This document shows positions 15,440 to 27,910 of a stretch of 64,000 nt of DNA, piece by piece (the first letter of the stretch is position 1; every line of letters begins with the position of its first letter). The translations under genes were made by a program, and so were the position numbers. This stretch comes from JBBIQS01 sp037442205 (lineage in GTDB: Bacteria > Myxococcota > Myxococcia > Myxococcales > UBA5297), in contig JBBIQS010000019.1 in NCBI GenBank assembly GCA_037442205.1, forward strand, positions 35,917 to 99,916, written 5' to 3'. A model generated the notes under the pieces. The model worked only from the letters and a program-made list of their open reading frames with translations, had not been told where the DNA came from and ran no database searches.

Positions 15440-18073
15440 TCACCGTTCGGCGGGCGCCGATACAGACCTCTCGGCGGGGAGGGTGAAGCGAAAAGCGATG
15501 CGCCCAGGAGGCACCCGCTCTGCCCAGATTCTCCCGCCGTGCGCCTCCACCAGGCTTCGGGCGATGTAGAGCCCCAGGCCAGTGCCGGCCACGCGGCGGC
15601 CGGCCGTCGGCGCGCCTCGCTGGAAGCGGGCAAAGAGCCCCTCGAGATCTTGCGCGGCGATCTCGGGGGCTGCGTTGACCACCGAGATCCGCACCTCGTC
15701 GCCCGCCGCCTCGGCGGTCACCTCTACCGCGGCGCCGGGCACCCCGTACTTGAGCGCATTGGCAAGCAGGTTGCCCAAGACCTGTTCGATCCTTCCTGGG
15801 TCGACTCGCACACCCGGAAGGACCGCGGCCGCCGCGACCCGGATCTCGCGCCCGCCGGCGTCGAAGCGCTCGACCGCGCCACGGATCAGCGCCGCCGGAT
15901 CGACTTCCTCCAGCGAGAGCCGCAACCTCCGCGCGTCGATGCGCGAGGCGTCGAGCAGGTCGGCGATCATCCGGTCCAGACGGCGCGAGCCGCTGAGGAT
16001 TCCCTCGGCCAGGCTCTTGACCGAAGGCTGCGCCCCGCCGCGCGCCAGCACCGCCGCCGCGGTGGCGATGGTCGAGACCGGCTGTCGCAGATCGTGGGCC
16101 ACCATCGAGGTCCACTCCTCGCGCAGCCGCTGCAGCTCGCGCAGCGACGAGATGTCCTCGAGCACCATCGCCGCGCCGATCCGCGCTCCAGTGCCGTCCT
16201 CGATAGGAGCGGCGTTCACCAGGATGGCGCGGTCGCCGTCCGGGCGGCGGCAGACCAGCTCCACCCCGGAGACGATCTCGCCGCGCTCCAGCGCCAGCGT
16301 CGCCGGCAGCTCGCCGGCGTCGAGCGCACTGCCGTCGGCCCGGCACAGCTTCTCGCCGAGCTGCCCTATTCCGCCCTCGGCCTCGATGCTCTGTCCCAGC
16401 AGCTCCTCGGCGCGGTGATTGACCAGCACCCGCTCGCCGCCGGGGGCGAACGCCAGCACCATCCCCACCGGGGACCGCTCCACCACCGCGTGCAGCCAGC
16501 TGCGCTCGGCGGCCAGCTCGGACAGCAGGCGCTCCCGGTCGTCCTCGACGCGGCGGCGCTCGATGAGCTGGCCGATCTCGGTCCCGAAGGCGGTGAGCAT
16601 CAGCAGCAGCTCCTCGTCCGGCTGCCGGACGGTGCGGCTCATCAGCTCGAGCACCCCGAGCGTCCGCCCGTCGGCGGTCACCGGCACGAACAGCGCGGCG
16701 TGCAGCCCCTCGCGTGCGGCGACGCCCAGCCGCAGAAACCGCGGGTCGTCGATCACGTCCGCCGCCCAGAGCGGACGGCCCTGCTCCCAGACCCGCCCGG
16801 GAAGGCCAACCCCGGGCGGGAAGCTGAGCTGCCGGGTCATCTCCTCGAACCGCGGCACCTCCAGCCCCTGGGCGCGCCAGGCCTCGGTGAAGCGCAGCGC
16901 GTTCGCCGAGCGGTCGATCAGCCACAGGCAGCCCCACTCCCAGCCCAGGGCCTCGCCCAGCGCCCGCAGGATCCGCCCCGCGGCGACCTTCACCGGCGGC
17001 GCCTCGGCGAGTACGCGGGCAGTCGAGGAGTGCACCGCCAGGGCACGCCGCGCCCGATCTCCCGCGGCGTGCTCGAGCTTGAGCTTCGCCAGATCGCGGA
17101 AGCGCTCGACCGCCGCGCCAGCGTGTTCGGCCAACAGAGTGGTCGCCCGCTCGTCCTCCTCGTCGAACTCCTCCGCCCCCTCCTTGTCCCCCAGATACAA
17201 GTTCCCGACCGGCCGGCCGCGCGAGCGAATGGGAACGCCCAGGAAGTTGCGGACGTGCGGATGGTTGGGCGGATAGCCGCGGAACCGCGGGTCGAGGGTC
17301 AAGGTCTGCAGCCGAATCGGACGCCCCTCCCTGGGAACCGCCCCGAGCAGCCCCACTGGCCGCGGGCCCCTTCCGATGGCGGCGGTCTGCTCAGGGCTCA
17401 CGCCGCTCTGGACCCAGGGGAAGAACGGCGCCTCGGGAGCATCCTCGCGCACGATTCCGAGCGCCGCGTAGCGCGCGCCCACCAGGCGCTTGGCCTGCTC
17501 GACGATGATCTGCAGGGCGGCGGCGAGGTCTTCCGCCTCCGCCAGCGCGAGCGCCGCCTGGCGGACGGCGTCGAGCTGAGCCCTGAGGCGGCGCTCCACC
17601 TCGAGCCCCAGGATCGCCGACAGGCCGACCGCGAGCAGTTCCGCGAAGGCCTGTGCCTCGCGGATGGCGGGTGGCGCGAGCCGATCGACCGACCGCACGG
17701 CGATGGTGAGCACGCCCACCAGGCGCGCGCCGCTGGCGACCGGCAGGGCGAGAAGGCCGGCAGCCCCGAGCCGGGAGAGCACCGAGTCCGAGCCGGCGAG
17801 CCCCGCCGCCGCCACGTCGCCGCGGCAGACCTGCGCCGACCTGTCCCGGGCCGCCCTCGCCTCGACGAAGGGCGCTCCGACGCCGATGGCTCTCAGCTCG
17901 TCGAGCCGATCGGCGGCCACGCCGCGGTGCGCCAGCAGCCGCAGCAGCCCCCGCGGCTGATCCCAGGCAAACAGCCAGGCGGCTTGCGCGTCGAGCTCCC
18001 TGCAGGCGTATTCGGCAAGGCGACCCGCGGCCGTCCGCGCGTCGGAAACCGCGCTCTCGGACTGCTCCGCCAT
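15440..18073 (-). CDS. Soluble multi-GAF/PAS sensor histidine kinase
   Basis: 877 residues from the ATG at 18073. Three GAF-like domains come in series: about 15-165, about 180-335 (typical FLGVPIRSRGRPVGNLYLGDK) and about 345-505 (LPGRVWEQGRPLWAADV, FVPVTADGRTLGVLEL). A PAS domain follows at about 525-640 (VVERSPVGMVLAF). The HisKA box is MVAHDLRQPVST with H660; the HATPase has LLANALKYG and GTGLGLYIARSLVEAHGG. There are no membrane helices or receiver. GAF domains in such arrays bind cyclic nucleotides, haem, bilins or redox ligands; no Cys for a bilin is evident. The partner response regulator is not adjacent. The gene is followed by a 389-base gap, so it is probably a single-gene transcript. 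Confidence 0.88.
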   Translation of the reverse strand: MAEQSESAVSDARTAAGRLAEYACRELDAQAAWLFAWDQPRGLLRLLAHRGVAADRLDELRAIGVGAPFVEARAARDRSAQVCRGDVAAAGLAGSDSVLSRLGAAGLLALPVASGARLVGVLTIAVRSVDRLAPPAIREAQAFAELLAVGLSAILGLEVERRLRAQLDAVRQAALALAEAEDLAAALQIIVEQAKRLVGARYAALGIVREDAPEAPFFPWVQSGVSPEQTAAIGRGPRPVGLLGAVPREGRPIRLQTLTLDPRFRGYPPNHPHVRNFLGVPIRSRGRPVGNLYLGDKEGAEEFDEEDERATTLLAEHAGAAVERFRDLAKLKLEHAAGDRARRALAVHSSTARVLAEAPPVKVAAGRILRALGEALGWEWGCLWLIDRSANALRFTEAWRAQGLEVPRFEEMTRQLSFPPGVGLPGRVWEQGRPLWAADVIDDPRFLRLGVAAREGLHAALFVPVTADGRTLGVLELMSRTVRQPDEELLLMLTAFGTEIGQLIERRRVEDDRERLLSELAAERSWLHAVVERSPVGMVLAFAPGGERVLVNHRAEELLGQSIEAEGGIGQLGEKLCRADGSALDAGELPATLALERGEIVSGVELVCRRPDGDRAILVNAAPIEDGTGARIGAAMVLEDISSLRELQRLREEWTSMVAHDLRQPVSTIATAAAVLARGGAQPSVKSLAEGILSGSRRLDRMIADLLDASRIDARRLRLSLEEVDPAALIRGAVERFDAGGREIRVAAAAVLPGVRVDPGRIEQVLGNLLANALKYGVPGAAVEVTAEAAGDEVRISVVNAAPEIAAQDLEGLFARFQRGAPTAGRRVAGTGLGLYIARSLVEAHGGRIWAERVPPGRIAFRFTLPAERSVSAPAER

Positions 18074-18302
18074 CTGGACCGGCCTCCGCGAAAAACCTAG
18101 CGGCGACCGGGCCGAGGGACCATCCGGGCCTTGCCGCGCGCGCCGGAAACTCGGCGGCGCGCGGACCGGGCCTTCGCGATGCCGGCGGCTCGTCGAGCAT
18201 CCTCGTCCGGCGAAGCCTCTCCTTGCCTCCGCCTCGCGACCGAAGGCGCCCTCAGCGGCAGGCCCCTTGCCCCGCCGCCTGCTCCCAGACGAAGCTGCGC
18301 CG

Positions 18303-18782
18303 ATGAACTGCCCCTGCGGATCCGCCCGCAACTTCGACCAGTGCTGCGGCCCCTTGCTGGCCGGCGCCAAGGCTCCGACCGCCGAGGCGCTGATGCGCTC
18401 GCGCTACACGGCCTACGTCCGCCACCAGATCGACTACCTGATCCAGACCCACCACCCCGACACCGCCGAGGGCCTGGACCGCGACGCCACCGAGAAGTGG
18501 GCCAGGCAATCGGAGTGGCTGGGGCTGCAGATCCTCGCGGTCGAGGGCGGCGGCGAGCAGGAACAGGAGGGCGTGGTCGAGTTCGCCGCCCGCTTCCGCC
18601 AGGGCAGGCAGGAGGCGACCCACCTCGAGCGCTCGCGCTTCCGCAAGCTGGATGGACGCTGGCTCTACCTCGACGGCGAGCAGCCCAAGCGCGCCCCGCT
18701 GCGCGCCACCGAGCGCCCCGGCCCCAACGCCCTCTGCCCGTGCGGCAGCGGCAAGAAGTTCAAGCGCTGCCATGGCACTTGA
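18303..18782 (+). CDS. ychJ: YchJ family protein with two SEC-C zinc motifs
   Basis: 159 residues, start ATG at 18303. The N-terminus CPCGSARNFDQCCGPLL and the C-terminus CPCGSGKKFKRCHG are both SEC-C motifs, the metal-binding hairpins also found at the end of SecA. Between them is the NTF2-like YchJ core (AEALMRSRYTAYVRHQIDYLIQTHHP), here with a typical FAARFRQG strand. Length and order match UPF0225/YchJ proteins. The function is unknown in the family; zinc binding is expected from the Cys/His motifs. It is a single gene on the plus strand, divergent from the multi-GAF kinase, with 229 bases between them for both promoters. Confidence 0.88.
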   Translation: MNCPCGSARNFDQCCGPLLAGAKAPTAEALMRSRYTAYVRHQIDYLIQTHHPDTAEGLDRDATEKWARQSEWLGLQILAVEGGGEQEQEGVVEFAARFRQGRQEATHLERSRFRKLDGRWLYLDGEQPKRAPLRATERPGPNALCPCGSGKKFKRCHGT

Positions 18783-18969
18783 GGCCCCAACTTCCCGCCG
18801 CAGTGCGTCGCGCGAGGGGCTTTGCGGCCAGGCCGTCCGTCAGCCGATACTTCCCGAAACCGAGCAGGCGACCCGTTGATTCCTCGGGCGGCTAAGGGCA
18901 CACCTCGCCGCCCTCGACCGGCGGCCTGTCGAGAGCGACGAACTTCTTCCAGTGAAGCGGGGGCAGCAG

Positions 18970-21591
<2,622 letters not shown>

Positions 21592-21626
21592 CGAGAGGGG
21601 CCGAAGCGGGATACCGGAGCGCGGGG

Positions 21627-23165
21627 CTACTGCCCCGCCTCCAACCCGGCCTCGAGGACCAGCGCGGTGGTTCCCTTCACCGGCAGCTCGCGGAACTGGC
21701 CGCTCTGCAGCGCGAACTCGGACGCGATCTCGTTCACCGAGCGCTCGGAGACGATCGCCGCCACGTCCTTCTGCAGCAGGAACTGCCGCCCCAGCTCGCC
21801 GGTGGGAACGACGTCGTCGTAGATCATCGGCTCCGAGTCGTTCAGGTAGCTCTTGCCCGACAGGTAGAACGCCAGCGGCGGACCAAGGTCGGTGACCACC
21901 GGCCGCGCGCTCGGATTGGCCTCATTGATGGTCCGCGCCAGCGCCCGCAGGTCGCGCCCGGCCTGAGCCATCGTCAGCTGCTCGCCGTGCAGCTGGCTCG
22001 AGCGGATTCCGTAGGCCGCGCCCACCGCCGCGAAGAAGAAGCACAGCCCCAGCGCCACGCCCTGGCGCAGCCGCGGCTGGGCCCAGGCCAGCGCCGCATC
22101 CAGCGACCACCCCAGCACCAGCGCCGAGGCCGGGTAGGCCAGGTAGTCGTAGCGCTCGAAGACGTCGTACCAGGCCGAGTGAAGCAGGGCGAAGACCACC
22201 AACCCGCACGCCGACCAGAAGGCGTAGCCGCGCAGGTAGAAGCCGGCCACCAGCGTCCCGAACAGCGCCACGACGTACACCGCCAGCGTCAGGCTCTGCA
22301 GCGCGCTCAGCCAGCCGGGGAAGTAGCGCGCGTAGAGCCAGGGCTCGGCACTGAAGCGGAACAGCAAGGACTGCGGCGCCCGCAGGTGGCTCCAGAAGCC
22401 GGTCAGGTAGTGCAGCTCGGAGCGGTGCAGCCGCGCTTCGTCGAACAGCGCGAACACCGCCCGCCCCGAGGTCTGGGCCATCAGATACGAGACGTGCAGC
22501 GCCTCGGGCACCAGGAACGCCGCCAGGGCGATCACCACCAGCGCCCGCCGCTTCTGCCGGTACAGCCGCTGGAAGCTGAGCGCCGCCACCGCCATCCCCA
22601 CGAACACCCCTTCGACCCGGGTGAGCAGCGCCAGCCCGGCCAGCGCCGCCGCCCACAGCAGCTCGCGGGCGTTGCCGTCCTCGTGGTAGCGCAGCGCGAA
22701 GTAGACCGCGGTGATCCCCAGGGCCACCATCAGGCCCTCGGACATCGGCACGCTCGCCCACTTGAGCGCCAGCGGGTTGAAGAGCAGCAGCGCCAGCGTC
22801 CCCAGCCGCAACTGCGGGCTCAAGCCCAACAGCCGCGCGATGCGGGTGAAGACCAGCCCGGTCCAGGCGTGCATCAGCCCGGCGATCACCCAGAAGCTCG
22901 CTTCGCCGAGGACCTTGAAGGGCAGCGACAGCGCCAGCGAGTAGCCCCAGAAGAAGCGGCGGTCGATGCCGTCGTTCCAGGGCACGGTCAGAAAGCCCAG
23001 GCTCCCCAGGCTGCGGGCCTTGGCCAGGTAGAAGTAGGAGTCGAGCGGATAGATCAGCTTGGAAGCGCCCAGGCCGGCCACCAGCAGCGCGGCCACCACC
23101 ACCAGCCCGATCTGGGCCAGGCGCAGGGTGTTGGGGCTGGCGATGTCGCTGGAGGGACTGGCCAA
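21627..23165 (-). CDS. Multi-pass membrane glycosyltransferase-like protein (GT39/ArnT type)
   Basis: 512 residues from a TTG at 23165 preceded by GGAAAGAG. The frame stays open to a GTG at 23249, but that extra stretch has no ribosome site and would put 28 polar residues ahead of the first helix. About ten membrane helices are seen. The periplasmic loop after helix one has YPLDSYFYLAKARSLGS, in the position where GT-C enzymes carry an acidic metal-binding pair. The soluble C-terminal ~100 residues follow (IYDDVVPTGELG). The family transfers sugars from lipid-phosphate carriers to proteins or lipids. It lies 97 bases after deoC on the same strand and may be read from the deoC promoter. The substrate is unknown. 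Confidence 0.7.
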   Translation of the reverse strand: MASPSSDIASPNTLRLAQIGLVVVAALLVAGLGASKLIYPLDSYFYLAKARSLGSLGFLTVPWNDGIDRRFFWGYSLALSLPFKVLGEASFWVIAGLMHAWTGLVFTRIARLLGLSPQLRLGTLALLLFNPLALKWASVPMSEGLMVALGITAVYFALRYHEDGNARELLWAAALAGLALLTRVEGVFVGMAVAALSFQRLYRQKRRALVVIALAAFLVPEALHVSYLMAQTSGRAVFALFDEARLHRSELHYLTGFWSHLRAPQSLLFRFSAEPWLYARYFPGWLSALQSLTLAVYVVALFGTLVAGFYLRGYAFWSACGLVVFALLHSAWYDVFERYDYLAYPASALVLGWSLDAALAWAQPRLRQGVALGLCFFFAAVGAAYGIRSSQLHGEQLTMAQAGRDLRALARTINEANPSARPVVTDLGPPLAFYLSGKSYLNDSEPMIYDDVVPTGELGRQFLLQKDVAAIVSERSVNEIASEFALQSGQFRELPVKGTTALVLEAGLEAGQ

Positions 23166-23262
23166 GGCTCTTTCCGAATACCGCGGCGCGCTCTCGAGCG
23201 CCGCTCTACAGCCCCTCCCTGCCAAGGCGCTCGCCGAGGAGGCGAGCACCGACGAGGACGGA

Positions 23263-24171
<909 letters not shown>

Positions 24172-24203
24172 GGCGACACCTTAACCTTGTTGAAAAGGTG
24201 GCG

Positions 24204-24232
24204 ATTGTAGGGGCGCTTCTCAGAGGGCGCAA
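24204..24232 (-). promoter_or_regulatory. Sigma-70-type promoter for deoC
   Basis: On the minus strand -35 TTGCGC (24232-24227), 17-base spacer, -10 TACAAT (24209-24204). It stands 33 bases before the deoC GTG start. Confidence 0.65.
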
Positions 24233-24381
24233 GGAGCGGGCAGGCTTCGGCATCCCGGGTCGCGGAATGAAACCAGGCGAACGCTGGCCCCGCGTCGGGC
24301 CGCCTGTCGGGACCGGCCACTGTCCTGTTCAGCGACTGATTTGCAGGGCTGGGCGCGTCGATCTCGTTATCCATCCGGCCA

Positions 24382-26715
24382 ATGCGTACCTCTCGCTCGC
24401 TCTCGATCCCGACCGCTCTGTTCGTCCTCACCCTCGCCGCCGCCTTACTCGGCGCCTGCGAGTGCGGCAGCATCCGCACCGAAATCGCCCGCGGACAGCT
24501 CGAGACCTCCCCGGCCTCCCTCGACTTCGGCACCGCCGCCACCGGCCTGCCGGAGGAGCGCACCGTCACCCTGTTCAACCAGGGCCAGGTGGAGGTGCTG
24601 ATCTCCTCGGTGACGGTGACCGGAGAGGCCGCCGCCCAGTTCTCGGCCAAGGTGCCGCAGTCGCTGCGCGTAGAGGCCGGTGGCAGCCTCCAGCTGACCG
24701 TGGCCTATTCCCCGACGGCAGTGGGGAACCACTCGGCCCGCCTGTTCATCGAGAGCGACGCCTCCAACGCCCCCGAGCTGCTGGTGCCGCTGGCGGGCCT
24801 GGCCGTCGCACCCGACCTCTGCGCCAAGGTGACCTGCAAGCAGCCGCCCGCCGCCACCTGCGTCGACGGCGCCACGCTCCGCAGCTACGCCTCCCAGGGC
24901 ACCTGCAGCGCCGGAGAGTGCAGCTACCCGCCGGCGGATTCGCCGTGCGCCACCAGCGAGGTCTGCCAGGTGGGCGCCTGCAAGTGGGACGACGCGACGC
25001 TGCTCTCGCTGGGAGTCTCCCCGGGGAGCCTGGCCTTCTCGCCGACGCAGACCACATACGCGGTGTCGGTGCCGACGGGCACCGCGAGCATCGCGCTGGC
25101 AGCCGCCGTCTCCCAGCCGGCCCGGGCGGTGTTGCGGATCGACGGGACGGTCACGACCTCGGGAGCTACCGTCACCGTCCCGCTGACCTCCGCCGCGACC
25201 TCGATCTCGGTGAGGGTGGACGCCGAATCGGGCTCGTCGAAGACCTACACGGTGGTGGTGACCGTCGCCAGCGCGCCCGCCCACCATACCTATCTGAAGG
25301 CCTCCAACACCGGGACCAACGACTCCTTCGGCACCAGCGTCGCGCTGAGCGCCGATGGAAGCACGCTGGCGGTGGGAGCAGTCGGCGAGGCCAGCGCCGC
25401 CACCGGCGTGGGCGGCAACCAGGCCGACAACTCGGCGCCGAGCAGCGGCGCGGTCTACGTCTTTGCCCGATCCGGCACGGGCTGGGCGCAGCAGGCCTAC
25501 CTCAAGGCCTCCAACGCCGAGGCGGGCGACCTGTTCGGCTTCAGCCTGGCCTTGAGCTCCGACGGCAGCACGCTGGCGGTGGGGGCCAATCGAGAGGCCA
25601 GCCGCTCCACCGGCGTGGGCGGCAACCAGTCCGACAACTCGGCGCCGAGCAGCGGGGCGGTCTACGTGTTCACCCGCGCCGGCGCGACCTGGACCCAGCA
25701 AGCCTACGTCAAGGCCTCCAACACCGAAGCGAACGACTGGTTCGGCTACAGCCTCGCGCTGAGCGCCGACGGCAGCACGCTGGCGGTGGGAGCCCCCTGG
25801 GAGGACAGCAGCGCCACCGGCGTCGGCGGCAACCAGACCGACAACTCCGCGGCCGACAGCGGCGCGGTCTACCTCCTCACCCGCGCCGGCACGACCTGGT
25901 CCCAGCAGGCCTACTTCAAGGCCTCCAACACCGAAGCCAATGACTGGTTCGGATACAGCGTGGCACTGAGCGCCGACGGCAACACGCTGGCGGTGGGAGC
26001 AAATCTGGAGGACAGCAGCGCCACTGGCATCGGCGGCAACCAGGCCGACAACTCGGCGTCGGCCAGCGGCGCGGCCTACGTCTTCACCCGCTCCGGAGCC
26101 GCCTGGGCGCAACAGGCCTATCTCAAGGCCTCCAACACCGGCGTCGGCGACTGGTTCGGATTCAAGGTCGCGCTGGGCGGCGATGGCAACACGCTGGCGG
26201 TGGCGGCCACCAATGAGTCGAGCAGCGCCACCGGCCTCGGCGGCAACCAGGCCGACAACTCGGCGGCATTCTCCGGCGCGGTCTACCTCTTCACCCGCAC
26301 CGGCGCGACCTGGGCCCAGCAGGCCTACGTCAAAGCCTCCAACACCGATGCGGGCGACCAGTTCGGCTACAGCCTCGCGCTCAGCGCCGACGGCAACACG
26401 CTGGCGGTGGGGGCGACCCGGGAGGCCAGCAGCGCCACCGGCCTGGGCGGCAAACAGGCCGACAACTCCGCGCCCAGCAGCGGCGCGGTCTATCTCTTCT
26501 CTCGCACCGGCGCGGCCTGGACCCAGCAGGCCTACGTGAAGGCCACCAACACCGACGCCAACGACGAGTTCGGCTGGTGCCTCGGGCTGAGCTCGGACGG
26601 CGGCACGCTGGCGGTGGGGGCGCACCTGGAGGACAGCAGCGCCACCGGCGTGAGCGGCAACCAGGCCGACAACTCGGCGACGGACAGCGGCGCGGTCTAC
26701 CTGTTCCCCCGCTGA
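24382..26715 (+). CDS. Lipoprotein with choice-of-anchor, cadherin-like and seven FG-GAP-type repeats
   Basis: 777 residues. The signal peptide ends LLGAC, a good lipobox. Residues ~40-145 match an ASPM-SPD-2-Hydin/choice-of-anchor-D beta-sandwich (LDFGTAATG...VTLFNQG). A short Cys-rich part follows (CAKVTCKQPPAATC to CQVGAC), then a cadherin-like beta-sandwich (LLSLGVSPGSLAFSPTQTTYAVSV). From ~303 to the end are seven ~67-residue repeats of the pattern YLKASNT...D.FG.SLALSADG.TLAVGA...SSATGVGGNQ.DNSA.SGAVYVFTR. These resemble FG-GAP/integrin-type beta-propeller blades; seven would close one propeller. The protein probably sits on the cell surface and binds a partner or matrix. No catalytic motif is seen. 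Confidence 0.85.
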   Translation: MRTSRSLSIPTALFVLTLAAALLGACECGSIRTEIARGQLETSPASLDFGTAATGLPEERTVTLFNQGQVEVLISSVTVTGEAAAQFSAKVPQSLRVEAGGSLQLTVAYSPTAVGNHSARLFIESDASNAPELLVPLAGLAVAPDLCAKVTCKQPPAATCVDGATLRSYASQGTCSAGECSYPPADSPCATSEVCQVGACKWDDATLLSLGVSPGSLAFSPTQTTYAVSVPTGTASIALAAAVSQPARAVLRIDGTVTTSGATVTVPLTSAATSISVRVDAESGSSKTYTVVVTVASAPAHHTYLKASNTGTNDSFGTSVALSADGSTLAVGAVGEASAATGVGGNQADNSAPSSGAVYVFARSGTGWAQQAYLKASNAEAGDLFGFSLALSSDGSTLAVGANREASRSTGVGGNQSDNSAPSSGAVYVFTRAGATWTQQAYVKASNTEANDWFGYSLALSADGSTLAVGAPWEDSSATGVGGNQTDNSAADSGAVYLLTRAGTTWSQQAYFKASNTEANDWFGYSVALSADGNTLAVGANLEDSSATGIGGNQADNSASASGAAYVFTRSGAAWAQQAYLKASNTGVGDWFGFKVALGGDGNTLAVAATNESSSATGLGGNQADNSAAFSGAVYLFTRTGATWAQQAYVKASNTDAGDQFGYSLALSADGNTLAVGATREASSATGLGGKQADNSAPSSGAVYLFSRTGAAWTQQAYVKATNTDANDEFGWCLGLSSDGGTLAVGAHLEDSSATGVSGNQADNSATDSGAVYLFPR
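25287..26712 (+). repeat. Seven in-frame ~200-bp repeats (propeller blades)
   Basis: Seven successive units of about 200 bp share long nearly identical stretches, for example GCCGACAACTCGGC and CTCAAGGCCTCCAACACC variants. Such DNA identity permits unequal recombination and change in blade number. Confidence 0.75.
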
Positions 26716-26718
26716 TCG

Positions 26719-27483
26719 TTACCTCAGCTCCCAAGCCCCGGGCCGCTCCTCCAGCGCATCGGCGACCTCTTCTCTGAGCGCCAGAGCGTCGACGATCGCC
26801 GCCCCGCCGGCGTCGTTGTTGAAGTAGGCGAAGCACATCTGCCCGCGCCTGGAGAGCACCGCGATCTCCGCAGCCGCCGGCCGCAGCCGCCGATGGCCGT
26901 AGCGCCCCGCATAGCGGTCGCCGTGGAAGCGCCGGTAGTAGATCGGCCCCGGCGGAGGGAAGGGCGTCTTGGCCAGGAGCTTGTCCTGCAGACAGAGCGA
27001 GACCCCCAGGTCGTTCAGCGCCTCGTAGACCTCGTCGCAGTACCAGTCCTCACTGCGAAACTCGAACACGTAGGGAAAGCCGTCAGGCAGCGCCTGGACG
27101 AAGTCCGCCAGCCGCGGCAGATCGAGCTTCATGTTCGGCGGCAGCTGCCACAGCACCGGCCCCAGCCTGGCCCCCAGCGGCTCCAGGGCGTCGAAGAAGC
27201 GCTGCACCCCGAGGTGCGTCTCCCTGAGCCGCCGGATGTGCGTCAGGTAGCGGCTCCCCTTGGCGGCGTAGATGAAGCCCGGCTTGGCCTGGCTCGCCCA
27301 GCGCGTCACCGCCGCCTCGGTCGGCAGCCTGTAGAAGGTGTTGTTGAGCTCCAGGGTGTCGAAGTGCTGCATGTAGAAGGCGAGCTCTTGCTTGGCCGGC
27401 AGCCCCTCGGGATAGAAAAGCCCGCGCCAGTGCGGATACGAATACCCGCTGGTGCCGATGCGCACCGCCGGCGGCAGCTCCAT
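26719..27483 (-). CDS. DUF72 (YecE-like) protein
   Basis: 254 residues, ATG at 27483. It opens with VRIGTSGYSYPHWRGLFYP and continues with FDTLELNNTFYRLP, FIYAAKGSRYLTHIRRL, GPVLWQLPPNMK, FEFRSEDWY and a late CFAYFNNDAGGAAIVDA, all landmark segments of the DUF72 TIM-barrel-like family. Length is normal. The biochemical function is unknown in the family, though the fold and conserved acidic residues suggest a hydrolase or isomerase. It is convergent with the FG-GAP gene, whose stop is only 3 bases away, so the two transcripts must overlap or share a termination region. Confidence 0.88.
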   Translation of the reverse strand: MELPPAVRIGTSGYSYPHWRGLFYPEGLPAKQELAFYMQHFDTLELNNTFYRLPTEAAVTRWASQAKPGFIYAAKGSRYLTHIRRLRETHLGVQRFFDALEPLGARLGPVLWQLPPNMKLDLPRLADFVQALPDGFPYVFEFRSEDWYCDEVYEALNDLGVSLCLQDKLLAKTPFPPPGPIYYRRFHGDRYAGRYGHRRLRPAAAEIAVLSRRGQMCFAYFNNDAGGAAIVDALALREEVADALEERPGAWELR

Positions 27484-27610
27484 CGCCCCTCCCCGCGCGC
27501 CCTCCGTCGCGCCTCAAAGGATAGGCCGCCGCCCCACATCGGGCATTGTCCGGAGCACAGCACCGCACAAGGGCTTCATGGCTCGCCCGGCGACCGGGGC
27601 GCCATTTCCC

Positions 27611-27904
27611 GTTTCTCCGATCACCACTTTGGTCCTCCCGAGCGCTCCTTCGGTCTTCCCGAAGACTCCCTCGGTCTTCCCGAGCGCTCCTGCGGTCTTC
27701 CCGAAGACTCCCTCGGTCTTCCCGATCACTCCTGCGGTCTTCACGAAGACCCCTTCGGTCTTCCCGAGCACTGCGGAGGTCTTCCCCAGCTCTCCGCAAG
27801 TCTTCCCAGAGACCTCGCGGGTCTTCCCAAGGACCTCGCGGGTCTTCCCGAGCACCGCGGAGGTCTCCCCGAGCACCTCGCAGGCCTTCCCAAGCACCTC
27901 GGAA
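27611..27904. repeat. 21-bp tandem repeat array, 14 units
   Basis: Fourteen head-to-tail 21-bp units with consensus GTCTTCCCGAnnACTCCnCG run without interruption and stop 6 bases before the ABC permease stop codon. All three frames on the minus strand side and two on the plus side stay open. One minus frame (27514-27897, GTG start) reads as heptads of the form LGKTxxV; one plus frame reads PSVFPKT. Neither has a convincing start and ribosome site, so I list it as a DNA repeat rather than a gene. Divergence between units rises toward both ends of the array. Confidence 0.85.
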
Positions 27905-27910
27905 GCGCCG

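Noticed and set aside
27514..27897. Heptad-repeat protein encoded by the 21-bp array (minus strand)
   Set aside because: The only start is an internal GTG without ribosome site, and other frames are equally open because of the period of 21. Kept as a DNA repeat.
27611..27904. CRISPR array
   Set aside because: Units are contiguous 21-bp repeats without unique spacers and no cas gene is nearby.
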